A stretch of 64,000 nucleotides of DNA from Candidatus Ruthenibacterium merdavium. GTDB taxonomy: Bacteria > Bacillota > Clostridia > Oscillospirales > Ruminococcaceae. Of the stretch, positions 9,274 through 17,801 are shown one piece after another (the first letter of the stretch is position 1; each line of letters opens with the position of its first letter). Both the position numbers and the translations under genes were made by a program. A model generated the notes under the pieces. That model was given only the letters and a program-made list of their open reading frames with translations, had not been told where the DNA came from and did not search any database. The stretch is taken from contig DWWA01000020.1 in the NCBI GenBank assembly GCA_019119935.1, positions 1 to 64,000 on the forward strand, given 5' to 3'.

Positions 9274-10230
9274 TCATAGATTAACAATATTGCGCGTTTC
9301 GCCCTGCAAAAAAGCCTTTAAATTGGCGCACACCTCTGCGCTTAAACGTCCCAGCGATTCTTTTGTCGCCCATGCCGCATGCGGTGTAAAAATGGTGTTG
9401 GGGGCATTAAAAATCGGCCGCGTGATATCGGCGGGTTCTACACAAAGCACATCCGCCGCAAAACCGCCGAGCGTTCCGTCCGAAAGCGCACGGCACACAG
9501 CCTGCTCGTCCACTAACGAACCGCGGGCCGTATTCACCAAAAGAGCCCCTCGTTTGCACTCGCGCAGCAAAGCATCACTCACAAACCCCTTGGTTTCTTC
9601 TGTGGCCGGACAGTGCAGACTGATGGCATCAGAGCGTCGGAATAATTCCTGCAAAGGAACAAACTCCACCGCCTCCTCCCCTTCACGCGGCGTGCGCGTG
9701 CTGGATAAAACCTGCATGCCGAACGCTTTTGCAATCTGCGCCACGCTGCGGCCAATCGCGCCGCAGCCAACAATGCCGAGTGTTTTGCCCCAGAGCTCTC
9801 TTTGCTCAAAAATGCCGTGCTCCTGCGCAGGGGCATCTTTCCAATATCCTTTTCGCACGGCTGTGTCATAGCGTCCTGCACATTGGCAAAGCTCCAGCAG
9901 CAAAGCCCATGTCATCTGCGCAACACTTTGCGTCGAATACCCCGGCACATTCGCTACCGCTACGCCATGACGCGCACAAGCGGCTGTGTCTAAACTGTCG
10001 ATTCCGGTTGCGGTAAGTCCAATCCACTTCAGCTTTGGACACCGTTCTAAAATCTCATCACTGATCCACACCTTATTTACAATTACATACTCTGCGTCAG
10101 CAATGCGCCCTGGCGCCTGCTCCTGCGTGGTGCGGTGATAACGTTCAATATCGGCGTCAAGCTCGTATAAAGGCGACCAATCTAAATCGCCCGGCGTCAA
10201 GGCATAATCCTCTAAAATAACAATTTTCAT
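9274..10230 (-). CDS. D-2-hydroxyacid dehydrogenase (NAD-dependent)
   Basis: A 318-residue enzyme of the D-isomer 2-hydroxyacid dehydrogenase family (glycerate/hydroxypyruvate reductase type), interconverting 2-oxoacids and D-2-hydroxyacids with NAD(P)H. The nucleotide-binding motif G-C-G-A-I-G is at about residues 150-155; a substrate arginine lies in N-T-A-R-G-S-L-V-D, a glutamate in V-E-P-A-D-I, and the catalytic histidine in F-T-P-H-A-A-W. Usual length. Preceded by GGGAG. It is a single gene; exact substrate is uncertain. Confidence 0.88.
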   Translation of the reverse strand: MKIVILEDYALTPGDLDWSPLYELDADIERYHRTTQEQAPGRIADAEYVIVNKVWISDEILERCPKLKWIGLTATGIDSLDTAACARHGVAVANVPGYSTQSVAQMTWALLLELCQCAGRYDTAVRKGYWKDAPAQEHGIFEQRELWGKTLGIVGCGAIGRSVAQIAKAFGMQVLSSTRTPREGEEAVEFVPLQELFRRSDAISLHCPATEETKGFVSDALLRECKRGALLVNTARGSLVDEQAVCRALSDGTLGGFAADVLCVEPADITRPIFNAPNTIFTPHAAWATKESLGRLSAEVCANLKAFLQGETRNIVNL

Positions 10231-10308
10231 ACTTCTCCCGTCCTTTTTTGTTTTCCATCTTTCGCTTTTTCTTCCTTGTACACAGCAAAAATACTGCTCT
10301 TTATACCT

Positions 10309-10971
10309 TTAAAAGAGAGGAGGTGTTTTTCTTTCCTCTACAGGAACTACACAAATCCCCCTGCTGTTCTCTCGATAAAATAGTCCGACCCCTATTCCTC
10401 CATTTTCTAAAGCGCGCGAAAGTTCTAATGTTTCAGACTCTTTTATTATACGACATTCCGAAGAAAAGGGAAATGAGGTTTGCGCAAAAAGATAGTGCGG
10501 ACGCAGGGATTGCAGGGGTCTGACGGCAATCATTTGAAAACGCGCCGCAAAAAAGGCATGTACTAATGGCGCTCCTGTTTTTACCGCCAGCGCGGCAATT
10601 CCTCTGCCTTGGTAGCGCCGCTGTAAAAAACCGTAAAATGCTCCGGCAAATGCTCCGGCGCTCTGCAAAAAGGCAGGCGGAAGCCAAAAATATTCGGCAC
10701 CGGATGCATAGCGTTTATGAAGGGTTCTCTGTGCACCGCAAAGCGCGCGAATCTGCATGACACTTCGGTCGGGCCGTGCCACCGCACAGCATAAAACGGG
10801 CGCTTCGTCACAATACAGCCCCCACCATTCTCCCGCGTCGTCCATTTCATCCTCGGTCATTTCGGTCAGCCACTCACCATCCCGGCCCATATTGTGATAC
10901 ATTTCTCTGATTTTCTGATATTCATCGCGCATCATTCGCCGCGCTGTCAATCTTGGTTGCCACTGTTCCAT
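10309..10971 (-). CDS. GNAT-like hypothetical protein
   Basis: A 220-residue protein I cannot name. The middle (about residues 118-135) reads R-R-Y-Q-G-R-G-I-A-A-L-A, resembling the acetyl-CoA-binding motif A (Q/R-x-x-G-x-G/A) of GNAT acetyltransferases; the regions before it could form the usual beta strands. A small-molecule or peptide N-acyltransferase is possible. The ATG at 10971 has an AAGGAGG site. It lies 78 bases upstream of the dehydrogenase on the same strand and may share its transcript. Confidence 0.5.
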   Translation of the reverse strand: MEQWQPRLTARRMMRDEYQKIREMYHNMGRDGEWLTEMTEDEMDDAGEWWGLYCDEAPVLCCAVARPDRSVMQIRALCGAQRTLHKRYASGAEYFWLPPAFLQSAGAFAGAFYGFLQRRYQGRGIAALAVKTGAPLVHAFFAARFQMIAVRPLQSLRPHYLFAQTSFPFSSECRIIKESETLELSRALENGGIGVGLFYRENSRGICVVPVEERKTPPLF

Positions 10972-11170
10972 GTTAACGCCTCCTTCCTTCCACTATATGC
11001 AAAAGGCAGAGCATACATGTAAAACAAAGGGTGGATTTTTCAGCCGTCATCGTGTAAAATAAATATAAATGCAGCAAACACTCTTTCGCAGCCATCATTC
11101 GGCTGCGGCATTCCTTAACATGACAATTTCTCATGTTTGGGGACTATAAGTTGTTGAATAAAGTACGGTT

Positions 11171-11217
11171 CGGCAACAAACGGTACGCATTGCATTCAGC
11201 GTATCATTTTGTTGTCG
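11171..11217 (+). other. Long stem-loop in the 5' leader of the 11241 gene
   Basis: CGGCAACAAA (11171-11180) pairs with TTTGTTGTCG (11208-11217) with one G-U pair, and an inner GTACGC/GCGTA helix extends it. The structure ends about ten bases before the ribosome site GGAGGG. It may affect translation of the following gene. Two smaller hairpins (11087-11107 and 11117-11137) lie upstream. Confidence 0.4.
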
Positions 11218-11240
11218 GTATCGGCTCGGAGGGTTTTATT

Positions 11241-11744
11241 GTGACAAAACGTGTATTTAAAATTCCTTGGCGCGCACTGCGGAAAATTGTAATCGGCATT
11301 GTTCTTCTTTCTATTGCGGCCAGCATCAGTGTTTTTATCAAAGAATCTCTTGACACACTTGACCCGGAATCTTCACTGCCGATTTTAACCGTTCAGCAAA
11401 ACGGACAAACCATCACTGACGTCTACCGCGCCGGCTACGTATGGAGCTTTTTCACCACAGTGGAGCGGCGTGCACCGGAAGTAACCGAAGCCGATATCCC
11501 GCTTGTTCCGGTTCCTGTTCCACCGCAGGCGGTTATGACACTTCAATTCTCAACTGAGCCGAGCTCTCTGCGTGTGTTTCGTGCGGATAATCTGCTCACT
11601 TCCGGGTACTATGAAATCGCAGACGAAGATGTTTCCTCTTTTCACGCTCCGAACACGCCCGGAATTTATGTTTATAAAATTTTGGCACAGTGGGGCAATC
11701 GCGGAAATATCCAGTATTATTTTGCCATCCAAGTTACTGCTTAA
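11241..11744 (+). CDS. Small membrane-anchored protein of unknown function
   Basis: A 167-residue protein with one N-terminal membrane helix (about residues 12-32, V-I-G-I-V-L-L-S-I-A-A-S) preceded by a basic segment (K-R-V-F-K-I-P-W-R-A-L-R-K), so the remaining ~130 residues are probably outside the cell. The outer part is beta-rich with a proline-valine linker (P-V-P-V-P-P) before the last ~70 residues, which could be a small Ig-like fold. I chose the GTG at 11241 because GGAGGG lies seven bases before it; the frame is open upstream but without a ribosome site. No family recognised. Confidence 0.65.
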   Translation: MTKRVFKIPWRALRKIVIGIVLLSIAASISVFIKESLDTLDPESSLPILTVQQNGQTITDVYRAGYVWSFFTTVERRAPEVTEADIPLVPVPVPPQAVMTLQFSTEPSSLRVFRADNLLTSGYYEIADEDVSSFHAPNTPGIYVYKILAQWGNRGNIQYYFAIQVTA

Positions 11745-11751
11745 AGAAACA

Positions 11752-11791
11752 AACAGCACAGCCGCTTTTCAAGCGGCTGTGCTGTTTTTTT
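11752..11791. terminator. Bidirectional terminator between convergent genes
   Basis: A perfect 14-bp stem (11754-11767 with 11771-11784, CAGCACAGCCGCTT) followed by eight T on the plus strand and A-rich sequence on the other side; serves the small membrane protein and gldA. Confidence 0.85.
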
Positions 11792-11811
11792 CAAAATATA
11801 AAATCAAGCAA

Positions 11812-12906
11812 TTATTCCGTGTAGTAACGGCCCATTTCATCGGCCGCCAAAATAGCAGCGCAAACACTTTCGGGTGTGACCGCAAACGGCAAGTTGCCCA
11901 TGGTATCGCCGTCGGCACACGCAATCTTTGCAACTTCCATCAAACGCTCCTCAGAAGCATCTTCCACGCCGAGATCGGCAAGCGTAGTAGGCAAGCCCAC
12001 TTCTGTACAGAACTGGAGCACTTCTTCCAGCTCCTCCAGCGGAGCATTCTCCAGCACCAGCTGAACCAACGTGCCGAAAGCCACTTTTTCGCCGTGGTAC
12101 AAAGCATGTGTTTCGGGCAGCGCCGTCAAGCCGTTGTGAATCGCATGTGCGCCTGCCAAACCGCCGGATTCAAAGCCTACGCCGGACAAATAGGTGTTGG
12201 CCTCCACAATATCCTCCACCGCTTTGGTGCAGGCATGACGCTCTACCGCCAGCTTTGCCTTCAAACCGTCCGAGAGCAGCGTTTCATAGCACAGCTCCGC
12301 CAAGGCCATTGCCGCACGCGTAGTTTTTCCTCCTACGCAGTTGGTTGCGCCGGAAGCCTCGCAGGCGCGTGCCTCAAAATAGGTAGCCAGCGCATCGCCC
12401 ATGCCGGATACCAGCAAACGAGCCGGAGCCTTTGCCACAATGTCAGTGTCAACCAGAACCACATTCGGATTGCTCGGCAGGAACAAGTAGCTGTCAAACA
12501 CACCATCATCAGAATAAATTACGCTCAAAGCGCTGCACGGTGCGTCAGTCGAAGCAATCGTAGGAACAATCGCAGCAGGAACGCCCGCGTAAAAGGCTGC
12601 CGCTTTTGCGGTGTCGTGGATTTTTCCGCCGCCGATACCGACAATCATATCGCAGCCGGATGCCTTGAAAGCGGCAGTGATACGGTCAATCTCGCTGCGG
12701 CTGCATTCCCCGTTAAAGCTTTCATAAACGACTTTTGCCTCCGTGCCTTCAAAGCTCTTGTCAATGGCAGGTGCAACACGTTTTTTGCCCGATTCGCTGA
12801 CGAGAACAAAAATGTTTTTGCCAAACTTTTCTGTGTGCTGACGCAGGTTTGCCAGTTCTCCCCTTCCCTGTACATAACGCGAAGGGCTGCCGATGATTTG
12901 TGCCAT
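11812..12906 (-). CDS. gldA: Glycerol dehydrogenase
   Basis: A 364-residue member of the iron/zinc-type polyol dehydrogenase family, oxidising glycerol to dihydroxyacetone with NAD+ (often run in reverse in anaerobes). G-G-G-K-I-H-D-T binds NAD near residues 93-100; zinc ligands are expected at D in D-A-x-x-T-Y, H in G-A-H-A-I-H-N-G, and H in L-Y-H-G-E-K-V-A-F-G. Length is standard. A GAGGAG site precedes the ATG. It stands alone with its own terminator and a long leader. Confidence 0.93.
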   Translation of the reverse strand: MAQIIGSPSRYVQGRGELANLRQHTEKFGKNIFVLVSESGKKRVAPAIDKSFEGTEAKVVYESFNGECSRSEIDRITAAFKASGCDMIVGIGGGKIHDTAKAAAFYAGVPAAIVPTIASTDAPCSALSVIYSDDGVFDSYLFLPSNPNVVLVDTDIVAKAPARLLVSGMGDALATYFEARACEASGATNCVGGKTTRAAMALAELCYETLLSDGLKAKLAVERHACTKAVEDIVEANTYLSGVGFESGGLAGAHAIHNGLTALPETHALYHGEKVAFGTLVQLVLENAPLEELEEVLQFCTEVGLPTTLADLGVEDASEERLMEVAKIACADGDTMGNLPFAVTPESVCAAILAADEMGRYYTE

Positions 12907-13145
12907 AAAAATTCTCTCCTCTCAAAAATTAGACAGGGAACTTCCGAAAGCATGGAAACCAACAAATTCTTTGCTAAGAAGCGCTGAACTGCACCACAAA
13001 AAAACGAAGCACCCTTTTCGGATGCCAAAGCTTTGAATGCAGCAAACATCGCTTTTAAAGAAAATGAAAATTTCAATTTTTCAGAAAATCCCTCGATGAC
13101 AAAATGTTTATTTGCATTCGGTAAACAAATTGTTATTTTTCTGTC

Positions 13146-13174
13146 AGTATAGCACAATTCGGCTTTGAATTCCA
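13146..13174 (-). promoter_or_regulatory. Possible gldA promoter
   Basis: On the minus strand TGGAAT (13169-13174), 17 bases, TATACT (13146-13151). The -35 is poor. It would give a leader of about 230 bases. The whole gap 12907-13370 is AT-rich and holds no gene that I can support, only this and the opposite-strand promoter. Confidence 0.35.
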
Positions 13175-13275
13175 TAAAATTTTCCTCATGAACAAATTAA
13201 CGCGCTTTTACTCCTTATTTTTGATGCAGTCAGCGTGCTGGAAATGATAAAAGGCTAGAAATCCTTCTTTATTTA

Positions 13276-13284
13276 TGCTATAAT
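13276..13284 (+). promoter_or_regulatory. Extended -10 promoter of the glycan/radical SAM island
   Basis: TGCTATAAT is an extended -10 element (TG-n-TATAAT) 87 bases before the rfbF start. No good -35 is visible 17 bases upstream, as is common for extended -10 promoters. Confidence 0.55.
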
Positions 13285-13370
13285 AAACAACAAAGTTTCT
13301 ATTGATTTGCGCAGATTCTCCGGTTTCTGATTTTTTTTGCGCATCTTCACACATGAAAGGGGTCTATCTG

Positions 13371-14156
13371 ATGAAGGTAGTCATTTTGGCCGGCGGCTTC
13401 GGTACGCGCATCAGCGAAGAAAGTCATCTAAGGCCCAAGCCGATGATTTCAATCGGCGAGCAGCCCATTCTCTGGCATATCATGAAATATTACTCCGAAT
13501 TTGGCTTTCACGATTTTGTTATTTGCTGTGGCTACAAAGGCCACGTAATCAAAGAATATTTTGCCGACTATTACCTCCATCGCTCTGATGTCACATTTGA
13601 TTTTTCAAATAATAATGAGATGACCGTGCACAATAATGTGGCTGAGCCGTGGCGTGTAACACTCGTTGATACCGGTCTTGCATCTCAAACAGGAAGCCGC
13701 ATTAAGCATGTTCAAAAATATATTGGCAACAAACCTTTTTTGCTCACTTACGGCGACGGTGTCAGCAATGTTGATTTGAACGCTTTGGTCGATCAGCACC
13801 GCCGCTCGGATAAAATTGTTACACTCACCGGCATTCAGCCGGGCGGACGTTTCGGCGTTTTGGATATCAATGATACCGGCGACAGTGTTACGGGTTTTCG
13901 CGAAAAAGCCAAAGAAGACGGCGGCTGGATTAACGGCGGATTTATGGCGTTGCAGCCTGAGGTGTTCCGTTATCTAAGCGAAAATGAAGATTGTGTTTTT
14001 GAGCGCACACCTCTTGAAACACTGGCGAGCGAAGGGCGCTTGGGTATCTATAAACACCATGACTTCTGGCAGTGCATGGACACCCAGCGTGACCGTGAAC
14101 GCTTGCAAAAGCTGTGGGAAGAAGGTGACGCACCTTGGAAAATTTGGAAAGATTAA
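13371..14156 (+). CDS. rfbF: Glucose-1-phosphate cytidylyltransferase
   Basis: A 261-residue sugar nucleotidyltransferase that makes CDP-glucose from CTP and glucose-1-phosphate. The start G-G-F-G-T-R-I-S-E-E, the R-P-K-P-M signature and the run P-I-L-W-H-I-M-K-Y-Y followed by F-V-I-C-C-G-Y-K-G are near-diagnostic for RfbF. Later F-G-V-L-D, E-K and N-G-G-F-M line the sugar site. I chose the ATG at 13371 behind GAAAGGGG; the frame is open 23 codons further upstream. It is the first gene of the island, and its product would normally go to a CDP-glucose 4,6-dehydratase, which is absent from this window. Confidence 0.9.
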   Translation: MKVVILAGGFGTRISEESHLRPKPMISIGEQPILWHIMKYYSEFGFHDFVICCGYKGHVIKEYFADYYLHRSDVTFDFSNNNEMTVHNNVAEPWRVTLVDTGLASQTGSRIKHVQKYIGNKPFLLTYGDGVSNVDLNALVDQHRRSDKIVTLTGIQPGGRFGVLDINDTGDSVTGFREKAKEDGGWINGGFMALQPEVFRYLSENEDCVFERTPLETLASEGRLGIYKHHDFWQCMDTQRDRERLQKLWEEGDAPWKIWKD

Positions 14157-15952
14157 ACGTTTCCGTCTTGATGCTTACCTACAACCGGGAAAATCTCGTC
14201 AGCCGTGCCATTGAAAGCGTCTTAAATCAAACTCACAGGAATTTTGAATTTATCATCGTCGATAATGGTTCCACAGACAAAAGCGGTCAAATTGCTGATG
14301 AATATGCTCAAAAAGATTCCCGCATCCGCGTGATTCATCGGGAAAAGGGAACGATCAGCGCCGGACGCAATACCGCCTTGGACGCTGCTCAAGGTGATTA
14401 TATTGCCTTTATTGATGACGATGATTGGGTTGAACCTGATTTTCTTGCGTTTTTGCTTTCGTTAATCGCGGAGAATGATGCCCAAATTGCCATCTGCGGC
14501 ACACCGCAAAAAATGTTTGACGAAACGCTTGTCATGGATACAGAACAGGCACTCATTGAATTGATGTGGCGCAAACGGTATAATGTAGGGTTTCCAACCA
14601 AAATGATTCACCGCAGCCTTCTTGCATCGCGCCGTTTCCCCAGCGAGATTCGGTTTGATGATATTGCACTGATGTATCAAATTGTAGCGGATGCCAAAAC
14701 CGTTGCCTATCACGGTCTGCCAAAATATCATGTTTATCGGCACGACGGAAATAATTCTTCTTGGACAACCCATCACGAGCTTTTAACACCTGAAATTTTG
14801 CAGGAATACCTCACGGCTTACCGCGTTCGCACCGATTGGCTAAGCAATCGCTTTCCCGGCAGCGCCGATGCCTTTCGGTATTTTGAGTGGTCGTTTATGA
14901 TTTCCATGGTGGAAAAAATTGAACGGTTACACTTGACTGCTTGTGAGTGCTTGTGTTCTCAGATGAAAGATACCCTGAGCAGTAATTTCAAAGAATTTTA
15001 TAACAGCGTTCATCTTCAGCCCTACGAAAAGGAATGGATGGATGTATATATTAAAGGAGAAAAGACAATGGATATCAATATTTTAGATAATATTAAGTGG
15101 ATTTTGATCCCGGTTAATACCGTTTGCAACTTACGGTGCAAAGATTGCAACGCATACACACCTTATCACAAAAACCCGAGAAATTTTGATACGCAGCAAT
15201 TGAAAAATGACCTTGATAAAATCTTTGCTGTATTCCATGATAAGCCGTTGGAGCGTTTAGATTTTGTCGGCGGAGAGCCCTTGCTCCATCCGGATTTAAA
15301 GGAATTAATTGATTACGCAATGGACGGGCATGGCGGAAAGGCGTTTGAAAAATTACACTTAGTTACCAACGGTGTTCTTCCCCTTCCTGACGATTTAATT
15401 GAAACGTGTAAAAAATACAACGTTTACATTTTGGTAGATGACTACGGCCCCGATTTATCCCCCAACGCCCACCTCAACTGTGATAAATTGGAAGCCGCCG
15501 GAATTCCACACCGCATGAACAAATATTGGGGCGATGATCAATATTTTGGCGGCTGGTGGAGCACGGTAATGTCCAAGGAACCGAATTCGCCCGAATATGT
15601 CGCTTCTTGCGTAAAAGAATGTTGGGAGTTATTTATTCCCAATCATACCCACGAAGAGCCGCCCTGCAATCATCTGCACATCAAAGACGGCAATATCATG
15701 ACGTGCGATGCTCAGACCTTCGGCCTGAATTATATTCCGCTTTTGGAAGGTGAATATATTTCCCTGCGCACAGACGAAAGTGTTGAGCAGATCCGCGAAA
15801 AACTGCGCAGCTTTAAAAAGAAACCAATTGAGCATTGCAAATATTGCGAGATTGGCATTGCCTCTAAAAAGCATGCGAAGCGCATTCCCGCCGGTGTGCA
15901 GTTAACGTCTGAAGAAAGCAAACAGCTGGGCAAATTTGCCGGTGATTATTAA
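14135..15952 (+). CDS. Family 2 glycosyltransferase fused to a radical SAM enzyme
   Basis: A 605-residue two-domain protein in one unbroken frame. Residues 8-240 are a GT2 glycosyltransferase (D-N-G-S-T-D at 43-48, acidic D-D-D at 94-97 for the sugar-nucleotide metal). Residues 312-605 are a radical SAM enzyme with C331-x3-C335-x2-C338, G-G-E-P at 379-382, L-V-D-D-Y-G-P near 433-439, further cysteines at 492, 496, 511, 524, 568 and 571, and R-I-P-A-G-V-Q at 583-589. The start is probably TTG at 14135 (AAGGTGA six bases before), overlapping rfbF by 22 bases. A second start, ATG 15068 with AAGGAG before it, could make the radical SAM half alone. A bifunctional enzyme that modifies and transfers a sugar is an inference. 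Confidence 0.85.
   Translation: MENLERLNVSVLMLTYNRENLVSRAIESVLNQTHRNFEFIIVDNGSTDKSGQIADEYAQKDSRIRVIHREKGTISAGRNTALDAAQGDYIAFIDDDDWVEPDFLAFLLSLIAENDAQIAICGTPQKMFDETLVMDTEQALIELMWRKRYNVGFPTKMIHRSLLASRRFPSEIRFDDIALMYQIVADAKTVAYHGLPKYHVYRHDGNNSSWTTHHELLTPEILQEYLTAYRVRTDWLSNRFPGSADAFRYFEWSFMISMVEKIERLHLTACECLCSQMKDTLSSNFKEFYNSVHLQPYEKEWMDVYIKGEKTMDINILDNIKWILIPVNTVCNLRCKDCNAYTPYHKNPRNFDTQQLKNDLDKIFAVFHDKPLERLDFVGGEPLLHPDLKELIDYAMDGHGGKAFEKLHLVTNGVLPLPDDLIETCKKYNVYILVDDYGPDLSPNAHLNCDKLEAAGIPHRMNKYWGDDQYFGGWWSTVMSKEPNSPEYVASCVKECWELFIPNHTHEEPPCNHLHIKDGNIMTCDAQTFGLNYIPLLEGEYISLRTDESVEQIREKLRSFKKKPIEHCKYCEIGIASKKHAKRIPAGVQLTSEESKQLGKFAGDY
15053..15070 (+). promoter_or_regulatory. Internal ribosome site and in-frame start at the radical SAM domain
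   Basis: AAGGAG (from about 15053) lies nine bases before an in-frame ATG (15068) exactly at the junction between the glycosyltransferase and radical SAM domains, as if two genes had fused by loss of a stop while keeping the second gene's start. Confidence 0.55.
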
Positions 15953-15961
15953 GCAAGAAAG

Positions 15962-16795
15962 GTGGTCCTTCCCATTTTTACGTTAAATAAATTTTCTCTT
16001 GTCATCTTGACACGCTGCAATCTTGCATGCAAATTATGCTGTGAATATGTGCCGCAGCACAAACCTTTTCCCGACATGACGCCGGAACAGGCCGATCAAA
16101 TTCTGAGTGCTTTTTTCAGTGTAGTTGACCATGTGAATACTCTCCATCTGACAGGAGGCGGAGAGCCTTTCCTTCATAAAGATCTCGACGCGCTCATCGA
16201 GGTTGCAATGAAATACCAAAGCCAGTTTGACCGTTTAATGCTTTTCTCCAACAGCACGGTTCCGGTTTCGGACAAACTGTTGTCTGTGATTAAAAAGTAC
16301 AGCGACAAAATTGTGGTTCAGCTTTCCCGCTACAACGTGAAGCCGGATCGAGAGCAAAACACTGTTGATCTCCTTTCTTCACAGGGAATTCGCTGCAAAA
16401 TCGAAAAATATTACGGCGAAGACCAGTCTTTTGGCGGCTGGATTGATTTCGGCACTTGGGAAAAGCGCAATCGCACCCCCGAGAATCTCAGTAATATTTT
16501 CAAAGAATGTTCTATTACGCGTGCGATGGACGGAAACTGGCGTACACGCGACGGCAAAGTTCACTGGTGCACACGCTCTATGCGCGGCATGGAGCTTGGT
16601 TACGTTGCAGATCAACCCGATGAATACGTCGATTTGCTGGACACTTCGACTTCTGCACAAGAAAAGCGCCAAAAATTCGAAATGATTGCGAATAAGCCGT
16701 ATCTGTCTGCTTGTGATCAATGCAGCGGTGACTTGGCCGGAACCGATCATGAAGTAATGCGCTATCCCGCAGCAGAGCAAATGAAAAAATCTTAA
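15962..16795 (+). CDS. Radical SAM enzyme with C-terminal four-cysteine domain (second of four)
   Basis: A 277-residue radical SAM protein. It has C19-x3-C23-x2-C26 (binding the SAM-cleaving [4Fe-4S] cluster), G-G-G-E-P at 65-69, and C-terminal cysteines 183, 203, 251 and 254, a twitch/SPASM-like set likely to hold an auxiliary cluster. Shared marks with its neighbours are F-G-G-W-I-D-F (157-163) and R-Y-P-A-A-E-Q (267-273). The annotated GTG at 15962 overlaps the only purine-rich site (AAGAAAGGTGG); a start on ATT seven bases after that site is conceivable. Directly follows the fusion gene (9 bases). Likely works on the same glycan or sugar nucleotide. Confidence 0.85.
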   Translation: MVLPIFTLNKFSLVILTRCNLACKLCCEYVPQHKPFPDMTPEQADQILSAFFSVVDHVNTLHLTGGGEPFLHKDLDALIEVAMKYQSQFDRLMLFSNSTVPVSDKLLSVIKKYSDKIVVQLSRYNVKPDREQNTVDLLSSQGIRCKIEKYYGEDQSFGGWIDFGTWEKRNRTPENLSNIFKECSITRAMDGNWRTRDGKVHWCTRSMRGMELGYVADQPDEYVDLLDTSTSAQEKRQKFEMIANKPYLSACDQCSGDLAGTDHEVMRYPAAEQMKKS

Positions 16796-16844
16796 TAGTT
16801 TTGTCATTCGCTTTTGCTGATATAAAAAATACAATTTTTATTTT

Positions 16845-16918
16845 GCTGCAAAGGAATTATGCCGACGTCATAACAACATCAGCTTTATTGTTGCGGTATT
16901 TTCATTTGCAGCTTTTTT
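16845..16918 (+). terminator. Long imperfect hairpin with T-run inside the island
   Basis: GCTGCAAA (16845-16852) pairs with TTTGCAGC (16905-16912) and is followed by six T (16913-16918). The interior can add GAA/TTC, CCG/CGG and AACAA/TTGTT helices. It may be a terminator or attenuator that splits the radical SAM cluster into two expression units. Confidence 0.5.
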
Positions 16919-16965
16919 CATTTTCCGCATAAACAACGCTTTTATAAAAAGGAAGGAAAACGATC

Positions 16966-17796
16966 ATGTCTGATAAAATCGTTTGTAAAAATTTCGACTA
17001 CTTCATTACGTCGCGCTGCACCCTAAATTGCAAATTATGCAGCAATTATATTCCTTATATTCCGCATCCTTTCCACACGCCCAAAGAAACTGCATTCCGT
17101 GAAATGAAAGAATTTTTTCAAATTTGGGACTATGCAGACCGAATTGAGCTTATCGGCGGCGAACCGCTGTTTCACCCGGACTTTTTTGAAATTCTTGAAG
17201 AAAGTTTGAAGTATGAATCTCAATTCGGAAAAATCCGCATTACCACAAACGGTACAATTATTCCAAGCGAAAAGATTTTTTCTTTAATTCGTGAAACCGA
17301 CAAAAGAATTGAATTTTTAGTTGATGACTACGGCCCGCAGCTTTCTAAAAATTTGTCTCAAATCATTGCTAAATGTGACGAGTACGACATTCCCTATCGC
17401 GTTGATACCTATCACGGTGACTCACAGTATTCCAACGGCTGGATTTATTTCGGCGACTGCAAAACAGATCTCGGTTACTCAGACGAGAAACTGGCACAGG
17501 TGTTCCATCGCTGCGTCGTCCCGAAAGAGCATTTTGTAATGGTAAATAATGGAAAGGCATTTTATTGCGATTACCCCATGGCGATGTACCAAGTAACCGG
17601 CAATCTTCCTACAAACGGGGGTTATATCGACTTGTTTGACGATTCCATTCCCTTAGAAAAGAAGAGAGATATGGCGCGCCATTTATGGGAAGGCCCGTTC
17701 TCTTCCTGCCGTTATTGCACCGGTTTTGATATTGAAAATGCAAAACGCTATCCGGCAGCAGAACAACTGCCGCGCAGATGTGTACAGGAGGGTTAA
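16966..17796 (+). CDS. Radical SAM enzyme with C-terminal four-cysteine domain (third of four)
   Basis: A 276-residue radical SAM protein: C18-x3-C22-x2-C25, I-G-G-E-P at 63-67, F-L-V-D-D-Y-G-P-Q-L-S around 117-127, N-G-W-I-Y-F at 157-162, auxiliary cysteines 183, 201, 248 and 251, and R-Y-P-A-A-E-Q at 261-267. The ATG has an AAGGAAGG site. Its stop overlaps the start region of the next gene. Spacing of all these marks matches the flanking enzymes, so the four are paralogues that have diverged, presumably for different substrates or steps. Confidence 0.87.
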   Translation: MSDKIVCKNFDYFITSRCTLNCKLCSNYIPYIPHPFHTPKETAFREMKEFFQIWDYADRIELIGGEPLFHPDFFEILEESLKYESQFGKIRITTNGTIIPSEKIFSLIRETDKRIEFLVDDYGPQLSKNLSQIIAKCDEYDIPYRVDTYHGDSQYSNGWIYFGDCKTDLGYSDEKLAQVFHRCVVPKEHFVMVNNGKAFYCDYPMAMYQVTGNLPTNGGYIDLFDDSIPLEKKRDMARHLWEGPFSSCRYCTGFDIENAKRYPAAEQLPRRCVQEG

Positions 17797-17801
17797 TGAA
17801 A

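Noticed and set aside
11572-12987. Open plus-strand frame of 471 codons opposite gldA
   Set aside because: Overlaps a certain glycerol dehydrogenase gene and its terminator; no recognisable protein features.
14135-15952. Frameshift or missed stop between the glycosyltransferase and radical SAM halves
   Set aside because: The frame is continuous with no stop and sensible linker residues, so I report a fusion, while noting that a sequencing check would be decisive.
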